Shown here in pieces: positions 8,914-18,311 of a DNA stretch of 64,000 nucleotides; position 1 is the stretch's first letter; each line of letters starts with the position of its first letter. The DNA is from Ruminiclostridium cellobioparum subsp. termitidis CT1112 (GTDB lineage: Bacteria; Bacillota; Clostridia; Acetivibrionales; DSM-1351). The position numbers and the translations under genes are program-made. Under the pieces are notes generated by a model that was given only the letters and a program-made list of their open reading frames with translations, had not been told where the DNA came from and did no database searches. The stretch is from assembly GCF_000350485.1 (NCBI RefSeq), contig NZ_AORV01000072.1:62001-126000 (forward strand). The letters are read 5' to 3'.

Positions 8914-11616
8914 CTAAACGTTTGCAGTTATCATGTTCAGATAAATTTCAGCCTGTTCAAAATCAAACGCCACTATGGACTTCCTGAGCTCCAGATAAGT
9001 ACCTTCGTCAATGTTTTTCATTAAAACCCTGTGGTTTTCCTCAAAATAATCTTTTGCATCGGAGTCAGCAATGACCACGTAATTATGAAGAGTAGTTATA
9101 ATTTCATGGAAACTGCCTGCAGTTTCTAATGAATCTTCTTTAATTCCTTCTGCTTGACTGCCCGTATACCCGGCAGCCTCATCACACAACCTGTGCAGCC
9201 CTTCCATGATACCAATTATCAGGTTCTCAATCTGCTGGTCAAGCCTGTCTCCTTTTATGATTTTTTCCAGATCCCTGCAAAGCCCGAACAATCCTGTTGC
9301 ACCAAGATTTCCTGTCAAACCCTTGAGCTTGTGAACCATATCTCCCATTGCAGTAAAATTTTTTGCTTTAAACAAATCTTGTATTTGCTCTCCGTCCCAT
9401 TTGTGCCCATCGATAAACTGTTTGAGGATCCCGGCATATTTTTTCCTGTTTCCCCCAAGTCTTGCCGCTCCCTTTTCAAAAACGGAATATGCCGGTTCAT
9501 AACTGTAAATCTCCTTATAGCCAGTATCATATGTATAGCCGGAATCTTCCGCCCCGTCGCCACCGGTACCTGTAAACTTTTTTATCATTCTTGAAAGCTC
9601 TGCGGGGTAAAAGGGTTTGGTCAGGAAGCCGTTCATTCCTGCCAGCTTTGCCTTTTCCTCGACACCGTCAACTGCGTCTGCGGTAAGAGCAATTATGACG
9701 GTATTTCTTCCTGTTTCAAGCTCCCTTATGTTTTTTGTGGTTTCATATCCGTCCATATCTGGCATACGTATATCCATAAGTATAACATCAAACAAATTCT
9801 CTTTTACAAGTTGTATTGCGGCATGTCCGCCGGCAGCCGTATAAGTCCGGAAACCCAGAACCTTCAATATTTCTCCCGTCATCTGAAGGTTGATAGCATT
9901 ATCCTCCACCAAAAGTATCTTTTTGCCTTCAAAAGCCCTGTCGGAAAGATTCTTCTCCATTTCCTCCCGGAGAAGCGCCTTGCCTGTAACTACCGCAAGC
10001 TGCGCTGTAAATACAAAACAGGAGCCCTTTCCCTTTTCGCTTTCAACACCTATTGCCCCATTCATCAATTCGGCTATGCTTCTGCTGATTGCCAGACCGA
10101 GACCGGTACCTCCATATTTTCTTGTTATAGAAGCATCTCCCTGTGTAAAATGATCAAAAATAATTTTTTGCTGTGCTTCCGATATCCCTATGCCGGTGTC
10201 TTTTACACTTATAGAGGCAATTATCCGGTCATCTTCAATGGGTATATAATCCAGACTGATGGTTATTGAACCCTTTTCGGTAAATTTTATGGCATTTGAC
10301 AGCAGGTTCAATATTACCTGCTTTACCCTTGTGACATCACCTGACAGCACCCCGGGAATATGGTCATTTATATTTAAACTTAGTTCAAGTCCCTTTCTTG
10401 CGGCTTCCACACCCACCATACCGTATATATCCTGAACTGCCTTTACTATGTCAAATTCTACTTCCTCCAGAAACATTCTGCCTGCCTCAATTTTTGAAAA
10501 ATCCAATATACCGTTGATCAGGCCCAATAAATTATTGGCAACCATCCCGATTTTATCACTGTACTCTTTTTGCCTTGTTTCAAGATATGTATCGTTCAGC
10601 AGAAACTGATAGCCTATTATGGTATTCAACGGGGTCCTTATCTCATGGGACATGCCGGCCAGAAATTCGCTTTTTGCATTATTTGCAAGTTCGGCCTCTT
10701 CTTTTGCTGCTCTCATGGTTTTTTCGGCTTCCATTCTCTTCTGAAGCTCATCATGAAAGGAAAAATACAGTTCATTAAATGTATTTGCCAGCTGCTGCAG
10801 CTCCAGTGTCCCTTCAGGATTGAGGCTGAACCCGTCATCCTCAAAGGAAAATTTTCTTAGCAGCTTGGTATAGCTGTTTATGGGGTTGGTAACGTATTTG
10901 AAAAGAATGCTGATCAGTACGGCTATGGCGCCGATTATTATCAGGGCCAGCACTATCTGCACCGCAGCAGCTGTGGAGGTGGCATCCCTTGCTGCTTCCA
11001 GTTCGTTTTCCAGGCGTGCATTCATGACCTCCTGAAATTTGGCTATGGGATCCATGATGTCTTTTTTATCGGCGTCATATTGGGAATCAAACATTATCTC
11101 TCTGGCCTTATTCAGTTTTTCTGCATCTCCAAGTTTACTGTCCTCCGGCTCAAGCCCGAAGGATGCCACCTCGGGCACCATATCCTTCTCTGGTACCTTC
11201 AAGGCCTCAAGCACCAGCCTCATGGACCTTCTTTCGGTATTTACAAGAGCATCGGAATGCTGCTTTGCATTTGCCAGCAGTTCCAGTTCTTCTTCGGGAG
11301 ATTCCAATTCTTTTACCTTTAATATTACCTTGTCCCTTGTCTGTGTATCATTGATCTCCTCCCAATATCTCTGGAGGTGCAATATATCGGTAGTGATGGC
11401 ATATTTACGCGCCTCATCTGTCAGATAATCGGAAGCGTCTGCCAGATCCATGCCCAGCTGTTTAAATTCCATCCTCCGCCGTTCGGCCTCCTGCTCCGAC
11501 TCTATGCTGGAGCGCATATAAACAATGCTTCCGATGAGTAAAACAGATATTAAAAAAAAGATTCCAAGTATAAGACTGCTTATTGTCGATTGTTTTATTG
11601 CTATCCGGGATTTCAA
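8914..11616 (-). CDS. Hybrid sensor histidine kinase with receiver and HPt domains
   Basis: A membrane phosphorelay kinase of 900 residues. The start is taken as TTG at 11616, eight bases after AGGAGG; a GTG at 11625 overlaps that site. Order: membrane segment (about 12-32), a helical extracellular sensor of about 185 residues, a second membrane segment (about 220-240), HAMP, HisKA (SHEIRTPL near 323), ATPase boxes ([23 protein letters not shown]), a receiver ([11 protein letters not shown] near 615) and an HPt domain ([11 protein letters not shown] near 757). The sensor resembles TorS-like helical-bundle domains only in general character, and the ligand is unknown. The adjacent AraC regulator is the likely output. 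Confidence 0.92.
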   Translation of the reverse strand: MKSRIAIKQSTISSLILGIFFLISVLLIGSIVYMRSSIESEQEAERRRMEFKQLGMDLADASDYLTDEARKYAITTDILHLQRYWEEINDTQTRDKVILKVKELESPEEELELLANAKQHSDALVNTERRSMRLVLEALKVPEKDMVPEVASFGLEPEDSKLGDAEKLNKAREIMFDSQYDADKKDIMDPIAKFQEVMNARLENELEAARDATSTAAAVQIVLALIIIGAIAVLISILFKYVTNPINSYTKLLRKFSFEDDGFSLNPEGTLELQQLANTFNELYFSFHDELQKRMEAEKTMRAAKEEAELANNAKSEFLAGMSHEIRTPLNTIIGYQFLLNDTYLETRQKEYSDKIGMVANNLLGLINGILDFSKIEAGRMFLEEVEFDIVKAVQDIYGMVGVEAARKGLELSLNINDHIPGVLSGDVTRVKQVILNLLSNAIKFTEKGSITISLDYIPIEDDRIIASISVKDTGIGISEAQQKIIFDHFTQGDASITRKYGGTGLGLAISRSIAELMNGAIGVESEKGKGSCFVFTAQLAVVTGKALLREEMEKNLSDRAFEGKKILLVEDNAINLQMTGEILKVLGFRTYTAAGGHAAIQLVKENLFDVILMDIRMPDMDGYETTKNIRELETGRNTVIIALTADAVDGVEEKAKLAGMNGFLTKPFYPAELSRMIKKFTGTGGDGAEDSGYTYDTGYKEIYSYEPAYSVFEKGAARLGGNRKKYAGILKQFIDGHKWDGEQIQDLFKAKNFTAMGDMVHKLKGLTGNLGATGLFGLCRDLEKIIKGDRLDQQIENLIIGIMEGLHRLCDEAAGYTGSQAEGIKEDSLETAGSFHEIITTLHNYVVIADSDAKDYFEENHRVLMKNIDEGTYLELRKSIVAFDFEQAEIYLNMITANV

Positions 11617-11663
11617 GCGTATCACCTCCTGCCGTATACATCCTATCGGATAAAAACGAAAAA

Positions 11664-11702
11664 AGCGCTCAAGTCAATGCAAATGTGCAATAACCTAGCG
11701 CC
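11664..11702 (-). terminator. Terminator-like hairpin in the leader of the hybrid kinase gene
   Basis: On the minus strand GGCGCTAGGTTA pairs with TGACTTGAGCGC through a small inner hairpin, followed directly by TTTTTTCGTTTTT. It ends about 40 bases upstream of the kinase start, in the direction of transcription, so it would act as an attenuator unless the promoter lies between it and the gene. The stem resembles the hairpin at 12972-13004 (shared GGCGCYAGGTYA and GACTTG parts). The divergent gene at 11851 lies on its other side. Confidence 0.6.
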
Positions 11703-11850
11703 GTTGCCGTTCTGATTTTTAATTTATATTAATTATACAAGCTTCAGAATTTCCTGTCGACTACTTTAATTAATTATTATAAAATGTTTTACATGGTTTT
11801 ATTTCTTGCATCTACCGAAACCGATTATATTACTGAGGAGACTGTATTAA

Positions 11851-12945
11851 ATGAACAGAGGCAGCGCAATTGATAAATACGAAATCCTGATAGTTGACGA
11901 TACTCCCGAACAGATTGAAATGGCCATGCTGGTATTAAAAAACAACAATTACAAGGTTCGAGTTTCTACAAAGGGTGAAGCAGCACTCAAACTGCTGGAA
12001 CGGCAAAAGCCGGATTTGATCCTTCTGGATATTTTTATGCCTGAAATAGACGGTTTTGAACTGTGCAGAATTATAAAGCAAAATGATGAGTTTAAAAATA
12101 TACCGGTCATATTTCTCACTTCAAGTGATGATGAACAGAGTATAAAGAAAGGTTTTGAATCAGGCGCACAGGATTACGTAACAAAACCCTTCAACGCGAC
12201 CGAGCTGCTTGCCAGAGTGAACACTCATATCAAACTTAAGGAACAAACCGAATCTCTATATCTTGCCAACAGGGAGCTTGACAGTTTTTGCTATTCCATA
12301 GCCCACGACCTTAAGGCACCTCTCCTGTCAATCAGCAAACTCATAGAATATCTTTCCCTTGATTACTATGATAAATTGGGAGATGACGGAAACAGCCTGA
12401 TAAAAAACATACAAAAAAAGTCCACCGAACTTACGGCAATCATAAACCATCTTCTGGAATTCTCCCGCATGTGTGAAATGGATATGAAATTGGAACCAAT
12501 AAATCTGAATAATTTGATACAAAGTGTTTTTGATGAACTTATGCTGGCACAGCCTGAACGGACAGCAGTACTGGATATGCCCCGGCTTCCCGAAATAACA
12601 GGTGACGGCATCATGCTCAGAATACTTGTAACCAACATATTGTCAAATTCACTTAAATACACTGCCGGGCGGCAGCGGGCCGAGATATCCGTTGAATATA
12701 CCGGGCACCAGTATGATTATATATTTTGCATAAGAGATAACGGAGCCGGCTTCGATATGAAATACTCCGCAAGACTCTTTCAGGTATTTCAGAGGCTGCA
12801 TTCCTCAAAAGAGTTTGAAGGCTCGGGCGTTGGGCTGTCCATATGCCAGAAGATATTAAAACGGCATAAAGGAAAGGCCTGGATGACAGGTGAAACAGAC
12901 AATGGAGCTTCCTTCTACTTCAGTTTTCCTAAAAACAATAAGTAA
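11851..12945 (+). CDS. Receiver domain-histidine kinase fusion protein
   Basis: A soluble signalling protein of 364 residues with a receiver domain first (VDDT, phosphoacceptor Asp60 in LILLDIFMPEIDG, TKPF) and a kinase core second. The kinase has the phosphoacceptor SIAHDLKAPL (about residue 152), N box NILSNSLKYT, G1 DNGAGFD and G2 GSGVGLSICQ. No membrane segment is present. The order REC-HisKA-HATPase marks a kinase whose activity is probably gated by phosphorylation from another kinase. It is divergently placed next to the hybrid kinase, so a phosphorelay between the two is plausible. GAGGAGA precedes the ATG. Confidence 0.92.
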   Translation: MNRGSAIDKYEILIVDDTPEQIEMAMLVLKNNNYKVRVSTKGEAALKLLERQKPDLILLDIFMPEIDGFELCRIIKQNDEFKNIPVIFLTSSDDEQSIKKGFESGAQDYVTKPFNATELLARVNTHIKLKEQTESLYLANRELDSFCYSIAHDLKAPLLSISKLIEYLSLDYYDKLGDDGNSLIKNIQKKSTELTAIINHLLEFSRMCEMDMKLEPINLNNLIQSVFDELMLAQPERTAVLDMPRLPEITGDGIMLRILVTNILSNSLKYTAGRQRAEISVEYTGHQYDYIFCIRDNGAGFDMKYSARLFQVFQRLHSSKEFEGSGVGLSICQKILKRHKGKAWMTGETDNGASFYFSFPKNNK

Positions 12946-12971
12946 GCTCCTTTGGCAACTATAATAACCAA

Positions 12972-13004
12972 AAGGCGCACAAGTCGTTTATGACCTGGCG
13001 CCTT
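12972..13004. terminator. Bidirectional terminator between convergent genes
   Basis: A hairpin with arms AAGGCGC and GCGCCTT plus an inner AAGTC/GACCT helix lies between the convergent receiver-kinase gene (ending 12945) and the ABC exporter gene (ending 13047). T-rich sequence follows on both strands (CCTTTT on plus, TTTTGG on minus), so it can serve both genes. Confidence 0.7.
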
Positions 13005-13046
13005 CCTTTTAACAATTTGTTTGGCAATCCTGTTTATCTTTCTCTT

Positions 13047-14912
13047 TTACGAAGCCTCTGCCTCTTCAAACTGGCTGTTGTACAGTGAAGCATAGAAACC
13101 GCCTGAAGACAGCAATTCTCCATGTGTACCCTGCTCAACAATATCTCCGTTTTTCATTACAAGTATCAAATCCGCATCTCTTATGGTTGAAAGCCTGTGT
13201 GCTATTATAAAGCTTGTTCTGTCTTTCATCAGATTTTCCATAGCCTTCTGTATAAGAACCTCGGTTCTGGTATCGACCGAGCTGGTTGCTTCGTCCAGTA
13301 TCAGGATCTTCGGGTCTGACAGTATGGCGCGTGCGATGGTCAAAAGCTGCTTCTGACCCTGGGACACATTGCTGGCCTCTTCATTGAGAACCATATTATA
13401 TCCATCGGGCTGTGTCTTGATGAAGTGGTGGGCATGTGCGGCCTTTGCAGCCTTTATTACCTCTTCGTCAGTGGCATCCAGTCTTCCGTAACGGATGTTT
13501 TCCATTATTGTACCGTTAAACAGCCAGGTGTCCTGGAGCACCATGCCGAACATATCTCTTAAATCATTTCTCCTGAAGTCCTTTGAATTTACACCATCAA
13601 TAAATATGTCCCCGCTGTTGAGGTCATAGAAACGCATCAGCAATTTTACAATTGTTGTTTTCCCTGCACCCGTCGGCCCGACAATGGCTACCCTCTGACC
13701 CGGCTTGATGCTGGCCGAAAAATCATTGATTATTATACTTTCAGGGTTATATCCGAAATGGACGTTTTTAAATTCAACCTCACCCTTTACATTTTCAGTA
13801 CTTGCTGGGTTTTGGGCATCTTTTGGCTCTTCCTCTTCACCAAGGAACGCAAACACTCTCTCCGCCGCCGCAGCCGTTGACTGCAGAATATTTGCAACCT
13901 GAGCCGCCTGCCCTATAGGTTGCTGGAAGTTTCTTACATACTGAACAAAAGAAACAATATCACCAACCTTTATAGTACCCTTTATTGTCAGCCAGCCGCC
14001 AAGAATGGTCACAAGCACATAGCCGATATTGCCTATGAAACCCATGATAGGGAACATCATACCTGAGAGGAACTGTGACTTCCATGCCGATTTATGAAGC
14101 TGGTCGTTAATGCTGTCAAACTTTTCTACCGCTCTTTTCTCTCCGTTAAAGGCCTTCATTATGTTGTGTCCGCTGAAAATCTCCTCGACATGCCCATTCA
14201 CCTGTCCAAGAGATTCCTGCTGGGTTTTGAAATATTTCTGTGACTGCTTGACAATTATACCTATGAATATTATTGACAGAGGAACGATTGTCACTGATAC
14301 CAGAGTCATCATCCAGCTGATTGTCAGCATCATTACAAGCACTGCTATGAGTGTTGTAAAGGAGGTTATCATCTGGAACAGGCTCTGATTCAGGGTCTGG
14401 CTCACAGTATCAACATCGTTGGTAACCCTTGACAATACCTCTCCGTGTGTCATCCTGTCAAAGTATTTGAGAGGCATACGGTTTATTTTCTCGGCAATCT
14501 CTCTTCTGAGGTTGTAGGATATTTTTTGAGCAACACCCGACATTATATAACCGCCGATAAAGGAAAACAAAGAGCTTGCAGCATATAATACAATCAAATA
14601 TATTAATGTTCTTCCAATAAAGTCAAAGTCTATTGAACTGCCGGCAGCCTTGCCGACCAAACCTTCATAAAGTTTTGATATTGCATCTCCAAGGATCTTT
14701 GGACCTCTTATTCCCACTATTACGCTTCCAATGGCAAATATAAATACAATTATTATACGGGGTATGAACGGCTTAATATATGTTAACAGCTTTTTCATAG
14801 TCCCCTTGAAGTCTTTAGGCTTCTCAACCTTCATACCCATTTGACCGCCGCCCATGGGACCACGGCCTCCTCTTCTGGAAGCATGTTGTTTTACATTTTC
14901 ATTTTTGCTCAT
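13047..14912 (-). CDS. ABC exporter half-transporter, consensus Walker B subunit
   Basis: An ABC-type multidrug/lipid exporter subunit of 621 residues: a basic Gly-rich N-terminal tail, six membrane segments, then the ATPase. Walker A is GPTGAGKTTIV (about residue 413) and Walker B is ILILDEATSSVD with the catalytic Glu. The signature reads VSQGQKQLLT instead of the canonical LSGGQ. Its start overlaps the stop of the 751-residue partner by 4 bases. In heterodimeric exporters this altered signature pairs with the degenerate Walker B of the partner, as it would here. The substrate is unknown; the divergent MarR gene suggests inducible efflux. Confidence 0.93.
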   Translation of the reverse strand: MSKNENVKQHASRRGGRGPMGGGQMGMKVEKPKDFKGTMKKLLTYIKPFIPRIIIVFIFAIGSVIVGIRGPKILGDAISKLYEGLVGKAAGSSIDFDFIGRTLIYLIVLYAASSLFSFIGGYIMSGVAQKISYNLRREIAEKINRMPLKYFDRMTHGEVLSRVTNDVDTVSQTLNQSLFQMITSFTTLIAVLVMMLTISWMMTLVSVTIVPLSIIFIGIIVKQSQKYFKTQQESLGQVNGHVEEIFSGHNIMKAFNGEKRAVEKFDSINDQLHKSAWKSQFLSGMMFPIMGFIGNIGYVLVTILGGWLTIKGTIKVGDIVSFVQYVRNFQQPIGQAAQVANILQSTAAAAERVFAFLGEEEEPKDAQNPASTENVKGEVEFKNVHFGYNPESIIINDFSASIKPGQRVAIVGPTGAGKTTIVKLLMRFYDLNSGDIFIDGVNSKDFRRNDLRDMFGMVLQDTWLFNGTIMENIRYGRLDATDEEVIKAAKAAHAHHFIKTQPDGYNMVLNEEASNVSQGQKQLLTIARAILSDPKILILDEATSSVDTRTEVLIQKAMENLMKDRTSFIIAHRLSTIRDADLILVMKNGDIVEQGTHGELLSSGGFYASLYNSQFEEAEAS

Positions 14913-17164
14913 GCCAATTCCTCCTTTGACAGCTGTGATAGAGCTATCTGCTGGTAAACCTCGCAGTTTGCAAGGAGTTCCCTGTGTGTACCCATACCAA
15001 CAACCTTGCCTTCGTCCAGAACCAGGATTTTATCAGCATTCATAACGGTACTGATTCTCTGAGCGACTATCATTGCTGTAACCCCTTGGGTTTTAGCCTT
15101 CAAGGCCTTTCTAAGAGACGCATCGGTTTTATAGTCAAGTGCCGAGAAGCTGTCGTCGAATATGAATATCTCCGGCTTTTTGACTAAAGCTCTTGCAATT
15201 GACAATCTCTGTTTCTGACCTCCAGATACATTTGTACCGCCCTGTGCTATTTCTGTTTTATAGCCGTCTTCTTTTTCGCTTATAAATTCCGTCGCCTGAG
15301 CAATATCGGCCGCTAGCTTCAGATCTTCTTCATCTGCCGATTCCAAACCATATTTCAGGTTGCTTTCAATTGTACCTGAGAAAAGAATTCCCTTTTGAGG
15401 AACATAACCGATTCTTTCTCTCAGTTCCTTCTGCGGTACTTCTCTTATATCAACACCGTCAACCAGTATCTGACCTGCCGTAACATCGTAGAAACGCGGT
15501 ATAAGGTTTATAAGCGTGGATTTGCCGCTTCCGGTACTGCCTATGAATGCAACTGTTTCACCCGGATTTGCCGTAAAGCTTATATCTGAAAGTACTTCAT
15601 CTTCAGCTCCGGGATATTTAAATGCCACATCCCTGAACTCAACCTTGCCCTTTAAGCTCTTGTTGAATTCTTTTTTGCTCTTTGGATCCAGTATGGAGCC
15701 CTTTGTATTGATTACTTCTGCTATACGGTTGATTGAAACCGACGCACGGGGCAGTGTAATGGAAACCATTGAAATCATAAGGAAAGCAAATATGATCTGC
15801 ATTGCATACTGCATGAAGGCCATCATATTACCGACCTGCATATTTCCCATATCCACCTGGTGTGAACCCACCCAGACTATCAACAGCGTTACACCGTTGA
15901 GTATGAGCATCATTAACGGAAACATTGCTGTCATGATCCTGCTTACAAAGAGATTTGTATTTGTCAGGTCTGAATTGGCCTTCTCAAATTTCTCCTCTTC
16001 CTTCTTCTGTGTGCCGAAGGCTCTGATTACCAGCATACCTGTCAGGGACTCACGCGTAACCAGGTTCAGTTTGTCGATAAGCTTCTGGATGCTCCTGAAC
16101 TTTGGAATTGCCACTGCAAACATTACAAGCACCAGGCTGAGTATGGCAAGAACTGAGACACCTATTACCCAGGACATGGAAGTGTCTGTGTGCATTGCTT
16201 TCAGGAAGCCTCCTATCCCAAGGATGGGAGCGTAAAATACCAGTCTCAGGAACATTACCATGAACATCTGCACCTGTTGAATATCGTTGGTGCATCTGGT
16301 TATAAGCGATGAAGTTGAGAACTTGTCAAATTCGGTATTTGAAAAATTAACAACATTTTCAAATACATTCTTTCTCAGGCTTCTGCCAAGACCAGCCGAC
16401 ACTCTGGCTGCCAGCAGTCCCACAAGTACTGCGGCAATCATGCCTGCAAGTGCAACACCCAGCATTTTTAATCCGGCAAGCAGTATAAAGTTGGACTGCA
16501 TTTTTCCCGTATCCCTGCCGAGAGCTTCGTATTCACCCTTTACATAGACTACGGCACCCTGGCTTATGATACTGCCCGGCATTGCTTCAAATTTCTTATC
16601 AATGGCACTTTGCATGGCCTTAAGCTGCTCCGGAGGCAATTTTGCCAAAAGCGCAAATGGATCTGTGTCCTTCGGAAGCTGTGCCAGACTTTTTGAAAAC
16701 TGGTCATCACCTTCATTGCCGGCCTCCTGGAAGGCTGCAATACCCTTCGTTTCCAGCGTGTAAGCCATTAATTCCGGCTTGCTAAAGGCTTCAATCAACT
16801 TATCGGTAGTTTCTTTTTCAATGTCATTAAGCTTATATACATCGTTATTTTTTATTTCAGGATATTTTTTTGAGTACTTGTCTAAATCCTCCTGAGAGAT
16901 ATTAGACTTTTCGACCAATGTATAATTGTCGAGTACCAATTTTTTATCCGCATCGTTCATGAAAAAGGTCAGTTTATCCATTTCACTTTTTCTGATCATA
17001 TCGGGAACTGCATTTTCAATACCATTCTGTTGAATACCCACATTAACAATATTGGACATATAGTCGGGGAGTGACAGGTCACACACCGCCTGCAAAAGTA
17101 AAAAGGCTATTATTCCAATAATGGCTGCAACATGCGGCTTCAAATGTTTCAATATCTTACCCAT
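14909..17164 (-). CDS. ABC exporter half-transporter with a large extracytoplasmic insert
   Basis: Partner of the 621-residue exporter subunit, 751 residues, longer than the usual 580. The excess is a charged, mostly helical segment (about residues 45-215) between the first two membrane segments, rich in Lys/Asp/Glu and predicted outside the membrane. The ATPase has Walker A GSTGSGKSTL (about 545), a canonical signature VSGGQKQRLS, but Walker B FIFDDSFSALD, with Asp in place of the catalytic Glu. This is the hallmark of the degenerate site of heterodimeric exporters. A good sigma-A promoter lies about 97 bases upstream. Confidence 0.93.
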   Translation of the reverse strand: MGKILKHLKPHVAAIIGIIAFLLLQAVCDLSLPDYMSNIVNVGIQQNGIENAVPDMIRKSEMDKLTFFMNDADKKLVLDNYTLVEKSNISQEDLDKYSKKYPEIKNNDVYKLNDIEKETTDKLIEAFSKPELMAYTLETKGIAAFQEAGNEGDDQFSKSLAQLPKDTDPFALLAKLPPEQLKAMQSAIDKKFEAMPGSIISQGAVVYVKGEYEALGRDTGKMQSNFILLAGLKMLGVALAGMIAAVLVGLLAARVSAGLGRSLRKNVFENVVNFSNTEFDKFSTSSLITRCTNDIQQVQMFMVMFLRLVFYAPILGIGGFLKAMHTDTSMSWVIGVSVLAILSLVLVMFAVAIPKFRSIQKLIDKLNLVTRESLTGMLVIRAFGTQKKEEEKFEKANSDLTNTNLFVSRIMTAMFPLMMLILNGVTLLIVWVGSHQVDMGNMQVGNMMAFMQYAMQIIFAFLMISMVSITLPRASVSINRIAEVINTKGSILDPKSKKEFNKSLKGKVEFRDVAFKYPGAEDEVLSDISFTANPGETVAFIGSTGSGKSTLINLIPRFYDVTAGQILVDGVDIREVPQKELRERIGYVPQKGILFSGTIESNLKYGLESADEEDLKLAADIAQATEFISEKEDGYKTEIAQGGTNVSGGQKQRLSIARALVKKPEIFIFDDSFSALDYKTDASLRKALKAKTQGVTAMIVAQRISTVMNADKILVLDEGKVVGMGTHRELLANCEVYQQIALSQLSKEELA

Positions 17165-17516
17165 GAATTACTCCTTCCTTCTTTAAAAAGCAGCAAATTT
17201 AGTAGTAGTCTGTAACATATCAATTCAAGTCAAAGACCATTAATTTTCAGAACCTATTTAATTATAAATACATAACTATTATATGTCAATAACAATTTTG
17301 ATTGTATAATTATTATAAATAGTGTATTATAATATTGTATTATAATAATGATGTCAAATATTTTTCCTGTATCAGGTTCAGCAATTTATAATACATACAA
17401 AAAGTATTGCCACTTAATTAACAAGCTAAAGACTAACTATAATATACGCTTAACTTGTTACTAAGTCTTATTAAAATTATATAATTTTTGTTATCAACGG
17501 AAAGGGAGTTTTAGAG
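17165..17516. other. Divergent control region of the ABC exporter and marR
   Basis: A very AT-rich 352-base gap between divergent genes. Besides the exporter promoter at 17261-17289, it contains two inverted copies of a GCTTGTTAA/ACTTGTTA-type half-site and AAGACT/AAGTCTT arms between about 17418 and 17470, flanking a TATAAT sequence. These could be MarR operator sites overlapping the marR promoter. No coding frame is seen. Confidence 0.5.
17261..17289 (-). promoter_or_regulatory. Sigma-A promoter of the ABC exporter operon
   Basis: On the minus strand a perfect -35 TTGACA (17284-17289) is followed after exactly 17 bases by a perfect -10 TATAAT (17261-17266), about 97 bases before the exporter start. 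A consensus promoter fits a gene pair that is normally held down by a repressor such as the divergent MarR protein. Confidence 0.75.
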
Positions 17517-17963
17517 ATGTTTACCAAGGAAGCTTTGCTTGAAATATCAAATAACATGTTTTTTTTGTTTCTGTCATTAAATCATAAAATGATAAACCGG
17601 AGCATTATGTTAAAAGGGCTGTCGGTACCGCCTTCTCATATGAAAGTAATTTTTTACCTGACCACCAACGGCCCCAGTCCCGTATCGAAAATTGCCAATG
17701 ATCTTGAAATATCAAAGCCCAATATGACACCTATTATAGACAACCTGATTGCCGAAGGTTATGCTGTCAGATACGACGATCCCAACGACAGGCGTATTAT
17801 CAATATCAAAGCCACTGAAAAAGCCTTTAACACTCTGAAGCAGAAAAAGCAGGAAACCGTTGAACTAGTCTCTGAAAAACTTTCGTCTCTCAGCGATGAG
17901 GATATTGAGTTATTAATGGCCACAATTCCGCCGTTGATCAAGATCCTTGGAAAGATAAAGTAA
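17517..17963 (+). CDS. MarR-family transcriptional regulator
   Basis: A winged-helix regulator of 148 residues. The recognition part SKIANDLEISKPNMTPIIDN and the wing DDPNDRRIINIKATEKA are typical of MarR proteins. They usually dimerise on palindromes and release DNA on binding phenolic or other small ligands. It is divergent from the heterodimeric ABC exporter across a 352-base gap, the classical arrangement for a repressor of an efflux system. GGGAG lies eight bases before the ATG. The inducer cannot be read from the sequence. Confidence 0.92.
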   Translation: MFTKEALLEISNNMFFLFLSLNHKMINRSIMLKGLSVPPSHMKVIFYLTTNGPSPVSKIANDLEISKPNMTPIIDNLIAEGYAVRYDDPNDRRIINIKATEKAFNTLKQKKQETVELVSEKLSSLSDEDIELLMATIPPLIKILGKIK

Positions 17964-17972
17964 TTATTTTTC

Positions 17973-18001
17973 TTGACTCTCCTTATAACAAGAACTATAA
18001 T
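17973..18001 (+). promoter_or_regulatory. Sigma-A promoter of the glycine riboswitch-serCA transcript
   Basis: TTGACT (17973-17978) and TATAAT (17996-18001) are separated by exactly 17 bases, predicting a start near 18008, about 30 bases before the first glycine aptamer. It begins only 9 bases after the marR stop, so serCA has its own promoter. Confidence 0.8.
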
Positions 18002-18037
18002 ATATGGTAATAAATTAATTTAATAGTGTCGGATGAT

Positions 18038-18198
18038 TGATGGAGGAGAGTTCCTTTTGCATGGCAAAGGACACCGAAGGAGTAGCACTCTCAGGTAAAA
18101 GAGGACTTCATCAGGACGGATCTCTGGAGAGACCAACGTTGGCGCCGAAGGGGCAGTACGGATAATTCCGTCAATCTCTCAGGCAAAAGGACAGAGTA
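18038..18198 (+). ncRNA. Tandem glycine riboswitch upstream of serC-serA
   Basis: Two glycine aptamers in series. The first (about 18038-18112) has GGAGAG, ACCGAAGGAG and CTCTCAGGTAAAAG. The second (about 18120-18198) has TCTCTGGAGAGACC, GCGCCGAAGGGGCA and ATCTCTCAGGCAAAAGGACA. These are the signature strands of the gcvT-type class, and the two aptamers are joined by a short linker as in the cooperative tandem form. Transcription comes from the promoter at 17973. A possible expression platform is the hairpin at 18252-18276. Most members of the class control glycine cleavage or transport; here the downstream genes make serine, the precursor of glycine. Confidence 0.93.
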
Positions 18199-18251
18199 TG
18201 CATCATAGCTATTTTTATAATAGTTTTATTTTGCTTTTCTTTGCAATTCGG

Positions 18252-18288
18252 AGGTCAAATCACACAGATTTGGCCTTTAAATATTTTT
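18252..18288 (+). terminator. Possible expression-platform terminator of the glycine riboswitch
   Basis: AGGTCAAATC (18252-18261) pairs with GATTTGGCCT (18267-18276) across an ACACA loop with one wobble pair. TTAAATATTTTT follows, ending about 24 bases before the serC start. The T tract is interrupted, so termination strength is uncertain. Its position between aptamer and gene fits a transcriptional switch. Confidence 0.55.
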
Positions 18289-18311
18289 ATAATAAATAAA
18301 GGAGTGTTTTT

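Noticed and set aside
15516-16235. A 239-codon open frame on plus opposite the ABC exporter gene
   Set aside because: The minus strand carries all ABC exporter motifs in one frame, so this is a shadow frame.
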